From: Undibacterium_A arcticum
GTDB taxonomy: Bacteria > Pseudomonadota > Gammaproteobacteria > Burkholderiales > Burkholderiaceae_D
Assembly: GCF_042660705.1 (NCBI RefSeq)
Contig: NZ_JBHSUQ010000001.1
Direction: 5' to 3' (one strand)
Length of the DNA stretch: 64,000 nt
The translations under genes and the position numbers were made by a program. Positions 9,714 through 19,151 of the stretch are shown in pieces. Position 1 is the stretch's first letter. Each line of letters begins with the position of its first letter. The notes beneath the pieces are model-generated. The model did no database searches, was not told where the DNA came from, and was given only the letters and a program-made list of their open reading frames with translations.

Positions 9714-10223
9714 CTAATGGCATTTAAAATAATCGAATGGTTCCAGGCAATCGTCGCAGCGGTACAGCGCCTTGCACGGTGTAGAGCCGAACTGGCTGCT
9801 GCAGCGTGTATTGGTCGAACCGCAGTGCGGACAGGCCACCTTCAAAGCGTCAGGTCTCTTGCGCGTGATGCGGCTGATGTCGATCACCTGTTGCGCCGGC
9901 GGCGCGATGCCGTATCCCTTCAGCTTGATCTTGCCGGCTTCCGACATCCAGTCGGTGGTCCAGGCCGGCGACAGCTTCGTCTTCATCCTGAAACGCGCAA
10001 TGCCGCGGCTCTTGAGCGCTGCTTCGATGGATTCGGCAATGACCAGCATTGCCGGGCAGCCGCTGTAGGTCGGCGTGATGGTGACGATGCATACCTCGCC
10101 TTCCCACGCGACATCGCGCACGATGCCCAGGTCGACCACCGAAATTACCGGAATTTCGGGGTCGGGGACCTCGGCCAGCCAAGTCCAGATTTGCTCGGTG
10201 CTTGCAGTCACGGCGCTCACCAT
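9714..10223 (-). CDS. paaD: Phenylacetyl-CoA epoxidase maturation subunit PaaD
   Basis: Protein of 169 residues with an N-terminal DUF59/MIP18-like domain (VPDPEIPVISVVDLGIVRDV, TPTYSGCPAM) linked to Fe-S cluster assembly. A C-terminal zinc-ribbon has paired cysteines CPHCGS and YRCDDC. It is required for activity of the PaaABC(E) epoxidase, probably for metal or cluster loading. Its start overlaps the end of paaC by 7 bp, indicating translational coupling. Confidence 0.94.
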   Translation of the reverse strand: MVSAVTASTEQIWTWLAEVPDPEIPVISVVDLGIVRDVAWEGEVCIVTITPTYSGCPAMLVIAESIEAALKSRGIARFRMKTKLSPAWTTDWMSEAGKIKLKGYGIAPPAQQVIDISRITRKRPDALKVACPHCGSTNTRCSSQFGSTPCKALYRCDDCLEPFDYFKCH

Positions 10224-10972
10224 GTGGCGCCTGGATAAGCCCGCTGCAGGAATTGCATTTCAGCCAGCAGATAACCCAGCTTCTCGGTATGCACACCCTG
10301 CTTGCCGCCCTTTTGCATCCATGCGTCGATCGGCGGCGCCTCCAGCGTCGCTTCTTGCAAGATCTCGGTCACATGATCGATCCAGGGCGCACGCAGGCTG
10401 GCTAGATCCGGTGCGACGCCCTGCGCCAGCATGGCTTGATCAACCTTGTCCGCCTCGAACATTTCACCGGTGAACATCCACAGGTCGTTTACCGCGTTCT
10501 GCATCATGCTATGGCTCTGCTCGGTACCGTCGCCCAGACGCACGATCAAGTCACCGCTGCGACGCAAGTGATAGCGCACTTCCTTCAGCGATTTTTCAGC
10601 GACCGCGGCGATGCGTTCGTCGGATGAATCCACCAGCTTTTCCAGCAACAGGTAATGCCAGGCATCGAAGTAAAACTGCCGCGCCAGCGTATCGGCATAG
10701 CTGCCGTTGGGCTGCTCGACCAGCAACAGGTTGCGAAATTCGTGGGCGTCGCGCAGGAACGCCAGCTGGTCTTCATCGCGGCCGGCGCCTTCGATCTCGC
10801 CGGCATAGGTGAACCAGAAACGGGCTTGCCCGATCAGGTCGAGCGCGACGTTGGTCAATGCCATGTCTTCTTCCAGCGCCGGGCCCTTGCCGCACAGTTC
10901 CGACAGGCGCTGGCTCAATACCAACGCGTTGTCCGCCAGGCGCAGCAGGTATTCGAATTGTGGATCCGCCAT
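10217..10972 (-). CDS. paaC: Phenylacetyl-CoA epoxidase structural subunit PaaC
   Basis: Ferritin-like subunit of 251 residues that pairs with PaaA in the epoxidase core without a complete diiron site of its own. Conserved stretches include LADNALVLSQRLSELCGKGP, NVALDLIGQARFWFTYAGE and QFYFDAWHYLLLEKL. It overlaps paaD and lies 20 bp after paaB. Length and position are standard. Confidence 0.95.
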   Translation of the reverse strand: MADPQFEYLLRLADNALVLSQRLSELCGKGPALEEDMALTNVALDLIGQARFWFTYAGEIEGAGRDEDQLAFLRDAHEFRNLLLVEQPNGSYADTLARQFYFDAWHYLLLEKLVDSSDERIAAVAEKSLKEVRYHLRRSGDLIVRLGDGTEQSHSMMQNAVNDLWMFTGEMFEADKVDQAMLAQGVAPDLASLRAPWIDHVTEILQEATLEAPPIDAWMQKGGKQGVHTEKLGYLLAEMQFLQRAYPGATW

Positions 10973-10992
10973 TTTATTGTCTCCGCGCCGGC

Positions 10993-11277
10993 TTACAAGT
11001 TTTTGACTTCTTCCGGCATCGGGAAGAAGGTCGGGTGGCGATATACCTTGCTGTTGGACGGCTCGAACAACGCCGACTTGTCGCCCGGGCTGCTGGCGGT
11101 GATGTGGTCCGCCTTCACCACCCAGATGCTGACGCCTTCATTGCGCCGGGTGTACACGTCGCGCGCATTGTTGACTGCCATTTCCGCGTCCAGCGCGTGC
11201 AGGCTGCCGACATGCTTGTGCGCTAGGCCATGCTGGCTGCGAATGAAAATTTCCCACAGGGGCCATTCTTTACTCAT
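10993..11277 (-). CDS. paaB: Phenylacetyl-CoA epoxidase subunit PaaB
   Basis: Small subunit (94 residues) bridging PaaAC heterodimers. It begins MSKEWPLWEIFIRSQHGLAH and carries ARDVYTRRNEGVSIWVV, both family signatures. The ATG at 11277 has AAAGGAGAA directly upstream and is preferred over an in-frame codon ten positions earlier that would overlap paaA. It sits between paaA and paaC. Confidence 0.95.
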   Translation of the reverse strand: MSKEWPLWEIFIRSQHGLAHKHVGSLHALDAEMAVNNARDVYTRRNEGVSIWVVKADHITASSPGDKSALFEPSNSKVYRHPTFFPMPEEVKNL

Positions 11278-11296
11278 GAAATTCTCCTTTGGAAAT

Positions 11297-12298
11297 TTAG
11301 GCAGCAAGCTGCGTCTGTGCCTTGCTGCTTTCTTGTTTGTCGGCGTGCGCTACCAGCGCATCGCGAAACCACTCGCCGTCGTCGTACGCCTTGACGCGCG
11401 TGCGCAGGCGGTCGCGGTTGCAAGGGCCGTTGCCTTTGAGGATATTGTTGAACTCGGTCCAGTCGATCTCGCCGAACTCGTAATGCTGGGTCTCTTCATT
11501 GAGCTTGAGGTCGGGGTCGGGCACAGTCAAGCCGAGGAATTGGGCTTGCGGCACGGTCTGGTCGACCATCTTCTGGCGCAACTCGTCGTTCGAGAACAGC
11601 TTGATGCGCCATGCGGCGGATTGTGCGCTGTTGACCGATTCCGCATCGGATGGGCCGAACATCATCAGCGACGGCCACCACCAGCGGTTCAATGCATCCT
11701 GCGCCATCTGCTTTTGCTGCGGCGTGCCGTTGCACAGCGCCAGCATGATGTCGTAGCCCTGGCGCGCATGGAACGATTCTTCCTTGCACACGCGCACCAT
11801 TGCACGGGCATACGGACCGTACGAACAGCGGCATAGCGGGACCTGGTTGATGATGGCGGAGCCGTCGACCAGCCAGCCGATGGCGCCCATATCGGCCCAG
11901 CTCAGGGTCGGGTAATTGAAGATGCTGGAATACTTGGCCTTGCCGGAATGCAGGCCGCCCAGCAACTCGTCGCGCGAGACGCCCAGGGTTTCGGCGGCGC
12001 TGTACAGGTACAGGCCATGACCTGCTTCATCCTGGATCTTCGCCAGCAGGATGGACTTGCGCTTCAGGCTCGGTGCGCGCGTGACCCAGTTGCCTTCCGG
12101 CAGTTGACCGACGATTTCGGAATGCGCGTGCTGCGAGATTTGCCGGATCAGGGTTTTGCGGTAACCCTCCGGCATCCAGTCCTTCGCCTCGATCTTGATG
12201 CCTTCATCGACGCGTTGCTGAAACGCGCGCTCTTCAGGCGCCATCTCATCCAGGGAGCGTATGTGCTTGCTGCCGGTTTCCACCAATTGTGCGTACAT
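11297..12298 (-). CDS. paaA: Phenylacetyl-CoA 1,2-epoxidase catalytic subunit
   Basis: Diiron oxygenase subunit of 333 residues that inserts one oxygen atom into the aromatic ring of phenylacetyl-CoA. Iron-ligand motifs are visible as DEAGHGLYLYSAAE and KEESFHARQGYD, spaced as in bacterial multicomponent monooxygenases. First gene of the operon: GGAGAG precedes the ATG at 12298 and about 340 bp of AT-rich DNA separates it from divergent paaX. Confidence 0.97.
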   Translation of the reverse strand: MYAQLVETGSKHIRSLDEMAPEERAFQQRVDEGIKIEAKDWMPEGYRKTLIRQISQHAHSEIVGQLPEGNWVTRAPSLKRKSILLAKIQDEAGHGLYLYSAAETLGVSRDELLGGLHSGKAKYSSIFNYPTLSWADMGAIGWLVDGSAIINQVPLCRCSYGPYARAMVRVCKEESFHARQGYDIMLALCNGTPQQKQMAQDALNRWWWPSLMMFGPSDAESVNSAQSAAWRIKLFSNDELRQKMVDQTVPQAQFLGLTVPDPDLKLNEETQHYEFGEIDWTEFNNILKGNGPCNRDRLRTRVKAYDDGEWFRDALVAHADKQESSKAQTQLAA

Positions 12299-12638
12299 GG
12301 CCTTACTCTCCTATGCAACGAATTGCGAATTTGCCGACTCCGCTCCACGGAGCGCCAAACGGTGTTGGGCAAATTCGAAAGGCTTGATCCAAGTCATTTC
12401 TTTCGGCTGGATCTTGTTTAACTGAGGATTCATCATACGATACATAAATTATGATGTAAATACTATTTCACGTATCACTTTAATTATTTGTATCATGTTG
12501 AAATGTATGATTGCCGCCCAAGCCCTAAGAAATGCCGTGATACCTGTATCATTTGGCGGTTTGGCAGCGCTCCTGGCATTTACCAGCCTCGATGCGCCTG
12601 TTATTCCGCATTGCACAAAAACCATTTTCATTGTCACT
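12299..12638. promoter_or_regulatory. Divergent paaA/paaX control region with TGATAC dyads
   Basis: AT-rich intergenic stretch between the divergent paaA and paaX starts. It holds a perfect dyad TGATAC-CT-GTATCA at 12538-12551, further GTATCA half-sites near 12472 and 12490, and CATCAT...ATGATG at 12431-12456. The dyad resembles the TGATTC core of known PaaX boxes, so these are candidate PaaX operators released by phenylacetyl-CoA. No clear sigma-70 pair was assigned. Confidence 0.5.
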
Positions 12639-13576
12639 ATGCCGTCGACCAAAAACCCAGCAATCAAGAAGTGGATTGAACAATTTTTGGCGCACAGCCC
12701 GCCACGCACCAAATCCGTGGTGATGACGCTGTTCGGTGACGCGATTACGCCTCATGGCGGCGAAGTGTGGTTGGGCAGCCTGATTGAGCTGCTGGCACCT
12801 TTCGGCATCAGCGACCGACTCGTACGCACCAGCGTGTTCCGGCTCGCGGAAGAAGGATGGTTAGATGCCACACGTGAAGGCCGGCGTAGCCTGTATGCGC
12901 TGAATGCGTCTTCGTCGAGCCGTTTCGAGCGTGCGTATCAGCGTGTGTACGCACCATCGGACAGGCCGTGGCAAGGGAAATGGACGCTACTGTTCGCGAC
13001 CTCCGGCGGGATCACGGCGGCACAACGTTCCGGGCTGCGCAAGGAGTTGCTGTGGGAAGGCTTCGGGATGATAGCACCGGCAATTTTCGGACATCCGAGT
13101 GCTGATCCGCAAGTGATCGGGGAAATTCTCAATCGGGTCGGCGTGCGCGGCACGGTCTTTGTTTGCACCGCATCCGAGGCAGAACTAGTGGATGGCCGCC
13201 CGCTCAGTGACCTGGTTGAAGAATGCTGGCAGTTGGAATCGGTGGTCGCCGATTATGAGCACTATATCGAGCGCTTCGCGTCACTGCCAAAACTCTTGAA
13301 CATGAAAAAAATGCGCTTGACCCGGAACAGGCGTTCGTAGTCCGTACATTGGCCATCCACGAGTTCCGCCGCGCGCAGTTACACGATCCGCAACTACCGC
13401 TGGAACTGTTGCCCGCACGTTGGCCTGGCAAAACCGCGTATGACCTGTGCTATCAGATCTACCACGCCGCGTATGCCAATGCCGAGAAATACGTACTCGA
13501 TACCTTGCGCCGCGAAGACGAAAACGCACCGGAGGCCGCATCCTACTTTTATCAGCGATTCGGCGGGCTGACCTAA
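12639..13576 (+). CDS. paaX: Phenylacetate operon repressor PaaX (one frameshift)
   Basis: GntR-like winged-helix repressor that senses phenylacetyl-CoA. The N terminus (MPSTKNPAIKKWIEQFLAHSPP, then SVVMTLFGDAITPHGGEVWLG and ISDRLVRTSVFRLAEEGWL) and the C terminus (QAFVVRTLAIHEFRRAQLHD, CYQIYHAAYANAEKYV) are both classic PaaX. They lie in different frames. The break is near 13305 in a run of seven A, and one more A would read NMKKNALDPEQAF. Restored length is 312 residues. The start is uncertain: no strong ribosome site precedes 12639, and the open frame extends 48 codons further upstream. Divergent from the paa operon it should control. Confidence 0.9.
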
Positions 13577-13613
13577 GCATTGAAGCTGTGTCGGATCAGT
13601 CGGCCGTTTATCC

Positions 13614-13649
13614 AAAAGCCAGGCATCGTTACATATGCCTAGCTTTTTT
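13614..13649 (+). terminator. Intrinsic terminator of paaX
   Basis: Stem AAAAGC-C-AGGCAT pairs with ATGCCT-A-GCTTTT around a short loop, with a run of six T ending at 13649. It begins 38 bp after the paaX stop in the correct orientation. Confidence 0.75.
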
Positions 13650-13963
13650 AGACTGTCATAGGCGACCAGCGCACCATCCTGATATAACGACAAGGATTTA
13701 AGTCCGATAGACTGCTAGTTTTTCACGCGCCTGCGTATCGCCAACATAACTAAACGGGCAGCTGGGCGATCGTCAATGTCACGGGTTTATTTTTCAAGTC
13801 AAGGCACTGAATGAATTCATCAACGAACAAAAAATACTCATCGCACAATTTGCGCTCACCGCGCCGTTCTTGTGTATATCCAAACGCGCTGGCACGCGCG
13901 ATGCGAGGCTTGCGTCATGTTCAATCAGGCTGCTGCAATGTTTGCTCAAGATTCATCACACCC
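13650..13963. other. Intergenic stretch without a recognisable gene
   Basis: About 310 bp between the paaX terminator and the 3' end of the LysR gene. Base composition drops here relative to the paa operon. I see no convincing reading frame, repeat or RNA structure. It probably marks the join between the paa and styrene blocks. Confidence 0.5.
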
Positions 13964-14848
13964 TCAATAGCGTTTTAGACGTTCGACTACAAAATCGATG
14001 AAGCAGCGCGCACGTGAGGAAAGAAACCGCGTTTGAGGATAAATGAACTTGATAGGCTGAGGTACCGAATAATAATCCTGAAGAAGCCACTCGACACGAC
14101 CGTTCAGGATGTCCGAGCCGATCACCCAATCCGGAACCTGCGCAATACCGAGATTAGCAAGCACGGCATCGTAAACCGCGTCCAAATCGTCCGCACGTAC
14201 CGATCCTGACACGTCAACCACCTGTCGTCCTTGCTCCGATTCAAACTCCCAGCGGCTATGCTTTGTTGTGCTCGCATATGCAATGCAATTGTGGGCGGTT
14301 AGCTCGACCGGGGATTCGGGACGGCCGCGCCGCGAAAGATAAGCGGGTGTCGCGACGAGCTTGGGTTGAGCAATGCCCAAGGAACGGGCCATAAGCGTAC
14401 TGGGCGGCAGATTACCAATGTGGATCGCCAATTCCAGTCCCTCTTCCACTAGGTCGACCAAAAGGTTGGTAAACCGAATGTCAACCACTTGCGGATGTTG
14501 TTCAAGAAAGTCCGGAAGCAGCGGCATAATGCATTTACGGCCAAATGAACTTGGCATCGACATACGAAGGATTCCGCTGGCCTTGTCTTGCTTGCCATCT
14601 TGGGGCAACTTCATTCCTCCCAAAGCATCTAAAAGTTGACGCACATGTGGGTAGAGCCTTAGGGCCTCGGCAGTGGGGCGTACCTTGCGGGTAGTGCGGG
14701 CGAATAGTTGAACCCCAAGGGTCGCCTCAAGCGACGCAATCTGCTTGCTTACGGTCGACTGCGAAATGCCCTGCTCCCTTCCCACAGCGGAAAAGCTGCC
14801 AATTTCGATCGCTCGAATGAACGCCTTGTATCCCTGAAGACCATCCAC
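13964..14848 (-). CDS. LysR-family regulator divergent from the styrene operon
   Basis: LysR-type transcription factor of 294 residues. The N-terminal helix-turn-helix reads FIRAIEIGSFSAVGREQGIS and QSTVSKQIASLEATLGVQLF. The remainder is a substrate-binding domain of the CrgA/aphB-like group (ILRMSMPSSFGRKCIMPLLP). It is divergently transcribed 125 bp from styA, so it is the obvious candidate activator or repressor of styABCD. Characterised styrene operons in Pseudomonas use the StyS/StyR two-component system, which is not seen here. The ligand is unknown. Confidence 0.9.
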   Translation of the reverse strand: MDGLQGYKAFIRAIEIGSFSAVGREQGISQSTVSKQIASLEATLGVQLFARTTRKVRPTAEALRLYPHVRQLLDALGGMKLPQDGKQDKASGILRMSMPSSFGRKCIMPLLPDFLEQHPQVVDIRFTNLLVDLVEEGLELAIHIGNLPPSTLMARSLGIAQPKLVATPAYLSRRGRPESPVELTAHNCIAYASTTKHSRWEFESEQGRQVVDVSGSVRADDLDAVYDAVLANLGIAQVPDWVIGSDILNGRVEWLLQDYYSVPQPIKFIYPQTRFLSSRARCFIDFVVERLKRY

Positions 14849-14973
14849 AGCACACCCGCATTAAGGCCGATTTGGAATATATATTATACGGATTTATGGG
14901 GTTCCATATCGAATCAATAGTCCATATTCTTTGCCTCAGATTCTTTTAAACACAACCACCGAAGGAGACAGGA
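14849..14973. promoter_or_regulatory. styA / LysR divergent promoter region
   Basis: AT-rich 125-bp gap. Two direct copies of TCCATAT lie at 14903-14909 and 14921-14927, 18 bp apart, and a GGAATATATATTATACGG stretch lies at 14874-14891. These could be LysR contact sites. A strong ribosome site GAAGGAGACAGGA precedes the styA ATG. Assignment of operators is inference. Confidence 0.4.
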
Positions 14974-16258
14974 ATGAATAAACGGATCGGGATTATCGGC
15001 GCAGGAACCGCTGGTTTGCATTTGGGATTGTTTCTCAGGCAACACGATGTGGACGTCACAATTTACTGACCGCCCACCTGAAGCCTACGCCGGATTGCGC
15101 CTATTGAATACCGTGGCCCATCATAGCGTGACAATCGAGCGAGAGATTGCGTTGGGCGTAGACCACTGGCCTTCCAAAAAATATGGATACTTTGGTCACT
15201 ACTACTATATCGGCGGTCCCAATCCACTCAAATTTTATGGTGATCTCAGGTCACCCAGTCGCGGAGTGGACTATCGCCTCCTTCAGCCTCGTCTGATGGA
15301 GGAGTTTCTTAACCGCGGCGGAAAAATCGAATACAAGGAGCTGACAGCCGAGGACGTGCCCACAGTCGCTGCGCGCTTTGATTTGCTGGTTGTCTGCACA
15401 GGGAAAGGACCACTCGGACAGATGTTTCAGCACCAGCCTGACCATTCCCCCTTTGAACAGCCACAGCGTGCGCTCTGCGTGGGATTGTTCAAAGGCATTT
15501 CCGAAGCGCCGATCCGGGCCGTAACCATGACATTTTCCCCTGGGCACGGTGAAATGATCGAGATTCCAACCGTGTCGTTCGGCGGTATGGTAACCGCATT
15601 GGTCATAGAGAATATTCCAGGTGGAGACATGGAAATTCTCGCTAAAACGAAGTACGACGAGAACCCGCGTGCCTTCCTTGATCTTCTGCTGAATAAACTG
15701 CGGAAACACCATCCCACGGTTGCAGAACGGATCGACGAAAAGGAATTCGACTTGGCCAATGGACCGCTCGACATCCTGCAGGGAGGAGTAACACCGACGG
15801 TCAGGACCAGCCACATCATATTGGACGGCGGAAAGGTAGCTCTTGCGCTCGGAGATGTTCAAGCGGTAGTAGACCCAGTGCTCGGGCAGGGTGCAAACAT
15901 GGCGTCCTATGCAGCCTGGATCGTGGGCGAAGAAATTATTCGCCATGAAGTATTCGACGAGCGGTTTTGCGAGCATGTCAACCTCCGGCGGCAGGATCGC
16001 GTTCTAGGCGCGACGCGGTGGACCAACTACATGTTGACCAACTTGAGATTGCTGCCCGTGGAACTGCAGCAGTTTATTTTCGCATTGAGTCAGCATCGTG
16101 ATCTAGCCGACGAATTCACCGACAACTTCAATTATCCAGAGCGCCAATGGGATTGTTTCGCCAGCCCGGAACGCATGCGCGCCTGGTGCGCCAAATATCA
16201 GCGTACCGAAAGCCCCGCATTGGCACTTGCTGAGAACGCCGAACTTTCGATGCAGTAA
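14974..16258 (+). CDS. styA: Styrene monooxygenase oxygenase component (one frameshift)
   Basis: FAD-dependent epoxidase that turns styrene into (S)-styrene oxide using FADH2 supplied by StyB. The N terminus MNKRIGIIGAGTAGLHLGLF carries the dinucleotide-binding motif. Downstream, RLLNTVAHHSVTIEREIAL, GHYYYIGGPNPLKFYGDL, RALCVGLFKGISEAPIRAVT and VDPVLGQGANMASYAAW match StyA closely. The frame breaks at ~15067 after DVTIY: TACTGACCG stands where TACACTGACCG would read YTDRPPEAY, a two-base loss (or one extra). Restored length is 428 residues. First gene of styABCD. Confidence 0.93.
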
Positions 16259-16300
16259 AACGGCGACATTCTTTCATTTCCAAGTTAAGGACGGATACTT

Positions 16301-16948
16301 ATGGAAACCAATTGCGCTCCCTTTCCCGGTGCGGCGTCACCCGATCCGGTTCGGTATCGAAAGGCGATTTCCCATTTTCCTACCGGGATAGCCATTGTTG
16401 CTTCCGAGGACGACGAAGGAGGCATACATGGAATGACAGTCAGTAGCTTTACTTCCATAAGTCTCGAGCCGCCTACCGTGATGGTCTCACTAAAGGCCGG
16501 CAAGATGCATCAGCTGATTAGCCGGCAAGGAGGGTACGGCGTGAGTATCTTGCGCGAAGACCAACAAAGCTACTCAGTACACTTTGGCGGCCGTCCACAT
16601 ACGCTTCTCGAGCCTGACTTTGTCGTTCGCGAACGGGTGCCGACCGTCCGGGATAGTTTGGCTTGGTTTGAATGCGAGATTATAGAACGCATTCAAGTGC
16701 AAGATCACACTTTGTTCATTGCCCAGGTCGTCGCATGTGGCCACCACGAAGGCTCGCCGCTGATATTTTTGCAAGCCGCTACCACCGGCAAGCACTGGAG
16801 GGCTGTTAAATCCCTCGCTGCTGCACCTTTTTTGGGTGTGAAGCCCATAGCCGAGAAAGACTCGCCAGTTCGGAACTCAAGCCTCAATTTTGAATTGACG
16901 AGCGGGCAGTGGCATGGCTTGCCTGAAGACCTGCAGAAAAAGCCGTAA
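16301..16948 (+). CDS. styB: Styrene monooxygenase flavin reductase component
   Basis: NADH:FAD oxidoreductase (215 residues) delivering reduced FAD to StyA. The flavin-reductase fold is visible from YRKAISHFPTGIAIVASEDD through GMTVSSFTSISLEPPTVMVSL. It is about 40 residues longer than the ~170-residue Pseudomonas StyB: the tail after ~175 (LGVKPIAEKDSPVRNSSLNF) is hydrophilic and of unknown use. Ribosome site AAGGACGG precedes the ATG. It lies 42 bp after styA. Confidence 0.9.
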   Translation: METNCAPFPGAASPDPVRYRKAISHFPTGIAIVASEDDEGGIHGMTVSSFTSISLEPPTVMVSLKAGKMHQLISRQGGYGVSILREDQQSYSVHFGGRPHTLLEPDFVVRERVPTVRDSLAWFECEIIERIQVQDHTLFIAQVVACGHHEGSPLIFLQAATTGKHWRAVKSLAAAPFLGVKPIAEKDSPVRNSSLNFELTSGQWHGLPEDLQKKP

Positions 16949-16970
16949 TTTTTACTAATAAGGAGACATC

Positions 16971-17492
16971 ATGCTTAACAATTTTCAAAAGAAGATGGCC
17001 GGACACGGCATTCTAATGATTTTCAGCACCCTGGCTTTCGGCGTCGGACTCTGGATGCATCTGGTTGGTGGCTTCGAGGTCATTCCCGGCTATATTTTGC
17101 AGTTCAATGTCCCAGGAACCCCGGAAGGATGGGCTCGCGCCCACGTGGGCCCGGCATTGAATGGAATGATGGTAATTGCCGTTGCTTTCGTACTGCCCGG
17201 ATTGGGTTTTGCAGAAAAAACTGCTCGACTTTTGGGCTGGACTATTGTCGCTGATGGTTGGTCCAACGTGATCTTTTACTTGTTCTCCAACTTCTCCCCA
17301 AACCGAGCACTTACATTCGGGCCCAATAAGTTCGGGCCTGGAGACATATTCAGCTGGATTGCACTTGCGCCGGCATACGTTTTCGGTGTGCTTGCGATGA
17401 TTGCGCTCTTCATGATTGGTACGCAAGCGCTCAAAGCTTCATCCGTTCACCGGCCAACCGCCGCGCTCTCTAAAGAACACTCTCGCATTTAG
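16971..17492 (+). CDS. styC: Styrene oxide isomerase
   Basis: Integral membrane isomerase of 173 residues converting styrene oxide to phenylacetaldehyde. Nearly every segment matches StyC: KMAGHGILMIFSTLAFGVGL, GGFEVIPGYILQFNVPGTPE, GPALNGMMVIAVAFVLPGLG, NFSPNRALTFGPNKFGPGDI. Four hydrophobic helices are apparent. AAGGAGACATC precedes the ATG and it follows styB by 22 bp. This family is essentially confined to styrene degraders, so it is the best single marker for the pathway. Confidence 0.97.
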   Translation: MLNNFQKKMAGHGILMIFSTLAFGVGLWMHLVGGFEVIPGYILQFNVPGTPEGWARAHVGPALNGMMVIAVAFVLPGLGFAEKTARLLGWTIVADGWSNVIFYLFSNFSPNRALTFGPNKFGPGDIFSWIALAPAYVFGVLAMIALFMIGTQALKASSVHRPTAALSKEHSRI

Positions 17493-17660
17493 TAAAAATA
17501 ATTCAGCTTTGCTCCAATCGAAGCGCATCCCTTTTGGATCCAAAGCCGAGTGACTGGTCGCGAGCTTGCGCCATGGGCCTGCTCGCGCCCATCCGGCTAT
17601 GAGGTCCGAAGAACCAAGGCCACAAACGACACCAAAACACGAATGTTTAAGGAGACACGA
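17493..17660. other. styC-styD spacer with a hairpin
   Basis: The 168-bp gap is long for this compact operon. It contains ATGGGC (17573-17578) that can pair with GCCCAT (17587-17592) around an 8-nt loop. No T-run follows, so it is not a classic terminator. It may affect message stability or be neutral. Confidence 0.25.
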
Positions 17661-19151
17661 ATGACCACGACGATGGCGCACCCAGCACAAGGAAATAACG
17701 AACGGCTTCGTAATAAAATGCTGATTTCTGGCGAATGGACAGACGCCGAATCGGGTAATACGCTCCCTGTCTACAATCCAGCAACGGGCGAACAAATCGC
17801 TGCAGTTCCGGATGCCGGTCCGGCGGACATTGATCGAGCGGTGACTTCCGCAGCGCAGACATTTGCGTCATCCCAGTGGCGGGCCATGCAACCTGCGGCG
17901 CGCGAGAGAATTTGCTCAAACTCGCTGATCTTATCGAGGCACATGGCGAAGAGCTTGCTCACCTTGAAACACTCAACAACGGCAAGCTTTTGGCCTATTC
18001 GCGCATGTTCGAAGTAGGCGCCAGCGCGCAATGGTTGCGCTACATGGCAGGCTGGGCAACAAAAATCTCGGGCTCGACGCTGGATCTATCGTTGCCGCTT
18101 CCGCCCCACATTCGAACCAGGGCTTCCACACAGCGCGTGCCAGTAGGCGTGGTCGGCGCCATCATCCCTTGGAATTTCCCCCTGCTGATGGCCGTATGGA
18201 AGGTGGCTCCAGCACTTGCATGCGGGTGCACAGTGGTACTTAAGCCTGCCGAGGAAACGCCTTTGACGGCATTGCGGCTTGGCGAACTCGCCCTGGAAGC
18301 AGGCCTTCCGCGAGGAGCGTTAAATGTCGTGACAGGGCGGGGAGAGACGGCCGGGGCTGCCCTCGTCAAGCATCCCGCGATCAACAAAATTGCATTTACC
18401 GGATCGACAGAAGTCGGCCGAATTATCGGCGCTGTGTGTGGTGAAAATCTAAAGCGGGTTTCTCTTGAGCTCGGTGGCAAGAGTCCCGTTATTGTCCTCG
18501 ATGACTGCGATCCGCAGGCCGCTGCCGAAGGTGCGGCAAGCGCGATCTTTCAATCACGGACAGGTATGCACTGCCGGCTCACGCCTTTATGTTCATGAAA
18601 AAATCTACTCTGAAGTGGTCGATCGCCTCGTGGTATTGGCAAACAACATGGTGGTGGGATCGGGTCTGCACGAAGGTTCGCACATGGGGCCACTCGTATC
18701 CGAGCACCATCACCGGCGCGTCCTCAAACTTATCGAAACAGGTGTAGACGACGGCGCCGAGCTCCTATGCGGCGGCGGGATGGGCGGACCAGGATATTTC
18801 GTCAAGCCAACCATTTTTGGTAACCGTGATAATCGGCCGATTCGTCTTTTGGAACAGGAAGTTTTCGGACCCGTGCTCGTCGCCATGTCATTTTCGGACA
18901 ACGACGACGTGATCCGTTCCGCCAATGCATCGGTTTACGGGCTAGGCGCCAGTATCTGGACAAATGATCTTTCGGCGGCGCTACGATTTACCGATTCTCT
19001 CGAGGCGGGTACGGTTTGGATCAATACGCACAACATGGTTGATCCTAATCTACCTTTCGGCGGTTTCAAGCAGTCCGGTGTGGGCCGAGAGCATGGGGCG
19101 GCGGCAATCGAAAACTACACTGACACCAAATCTCTAGTCATCGCATATTGA
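17661..19151 (+). CDS. styD: Phenylacetaldehyde dehydrogenase (two frameshifts)
   Basis: NAD-dependent aldehyde dehydrogenase producing phenylacetate, the substrate of PaaK. Segments in order: MLISGEWTDAESGNTLPVYN, VGVVGAIIPWNFPLLMAVWK, AFTGSTEVGRII, SLELGGKSPVIVLDD, the catalytic cysteine in NHGQVCTAGSRLYV, and EQEVFGPVLVAMSF. The frame breaks near 17912 (one T missing, ERILLKLADL expected) and near 18549 (two T missing, AIFFNHGQ expected). With both restored the protein is 497 residues, normal for the family. AAGGAGACACGA precedes the ATG. Last gene of styABCD. Confidence 0.92.
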
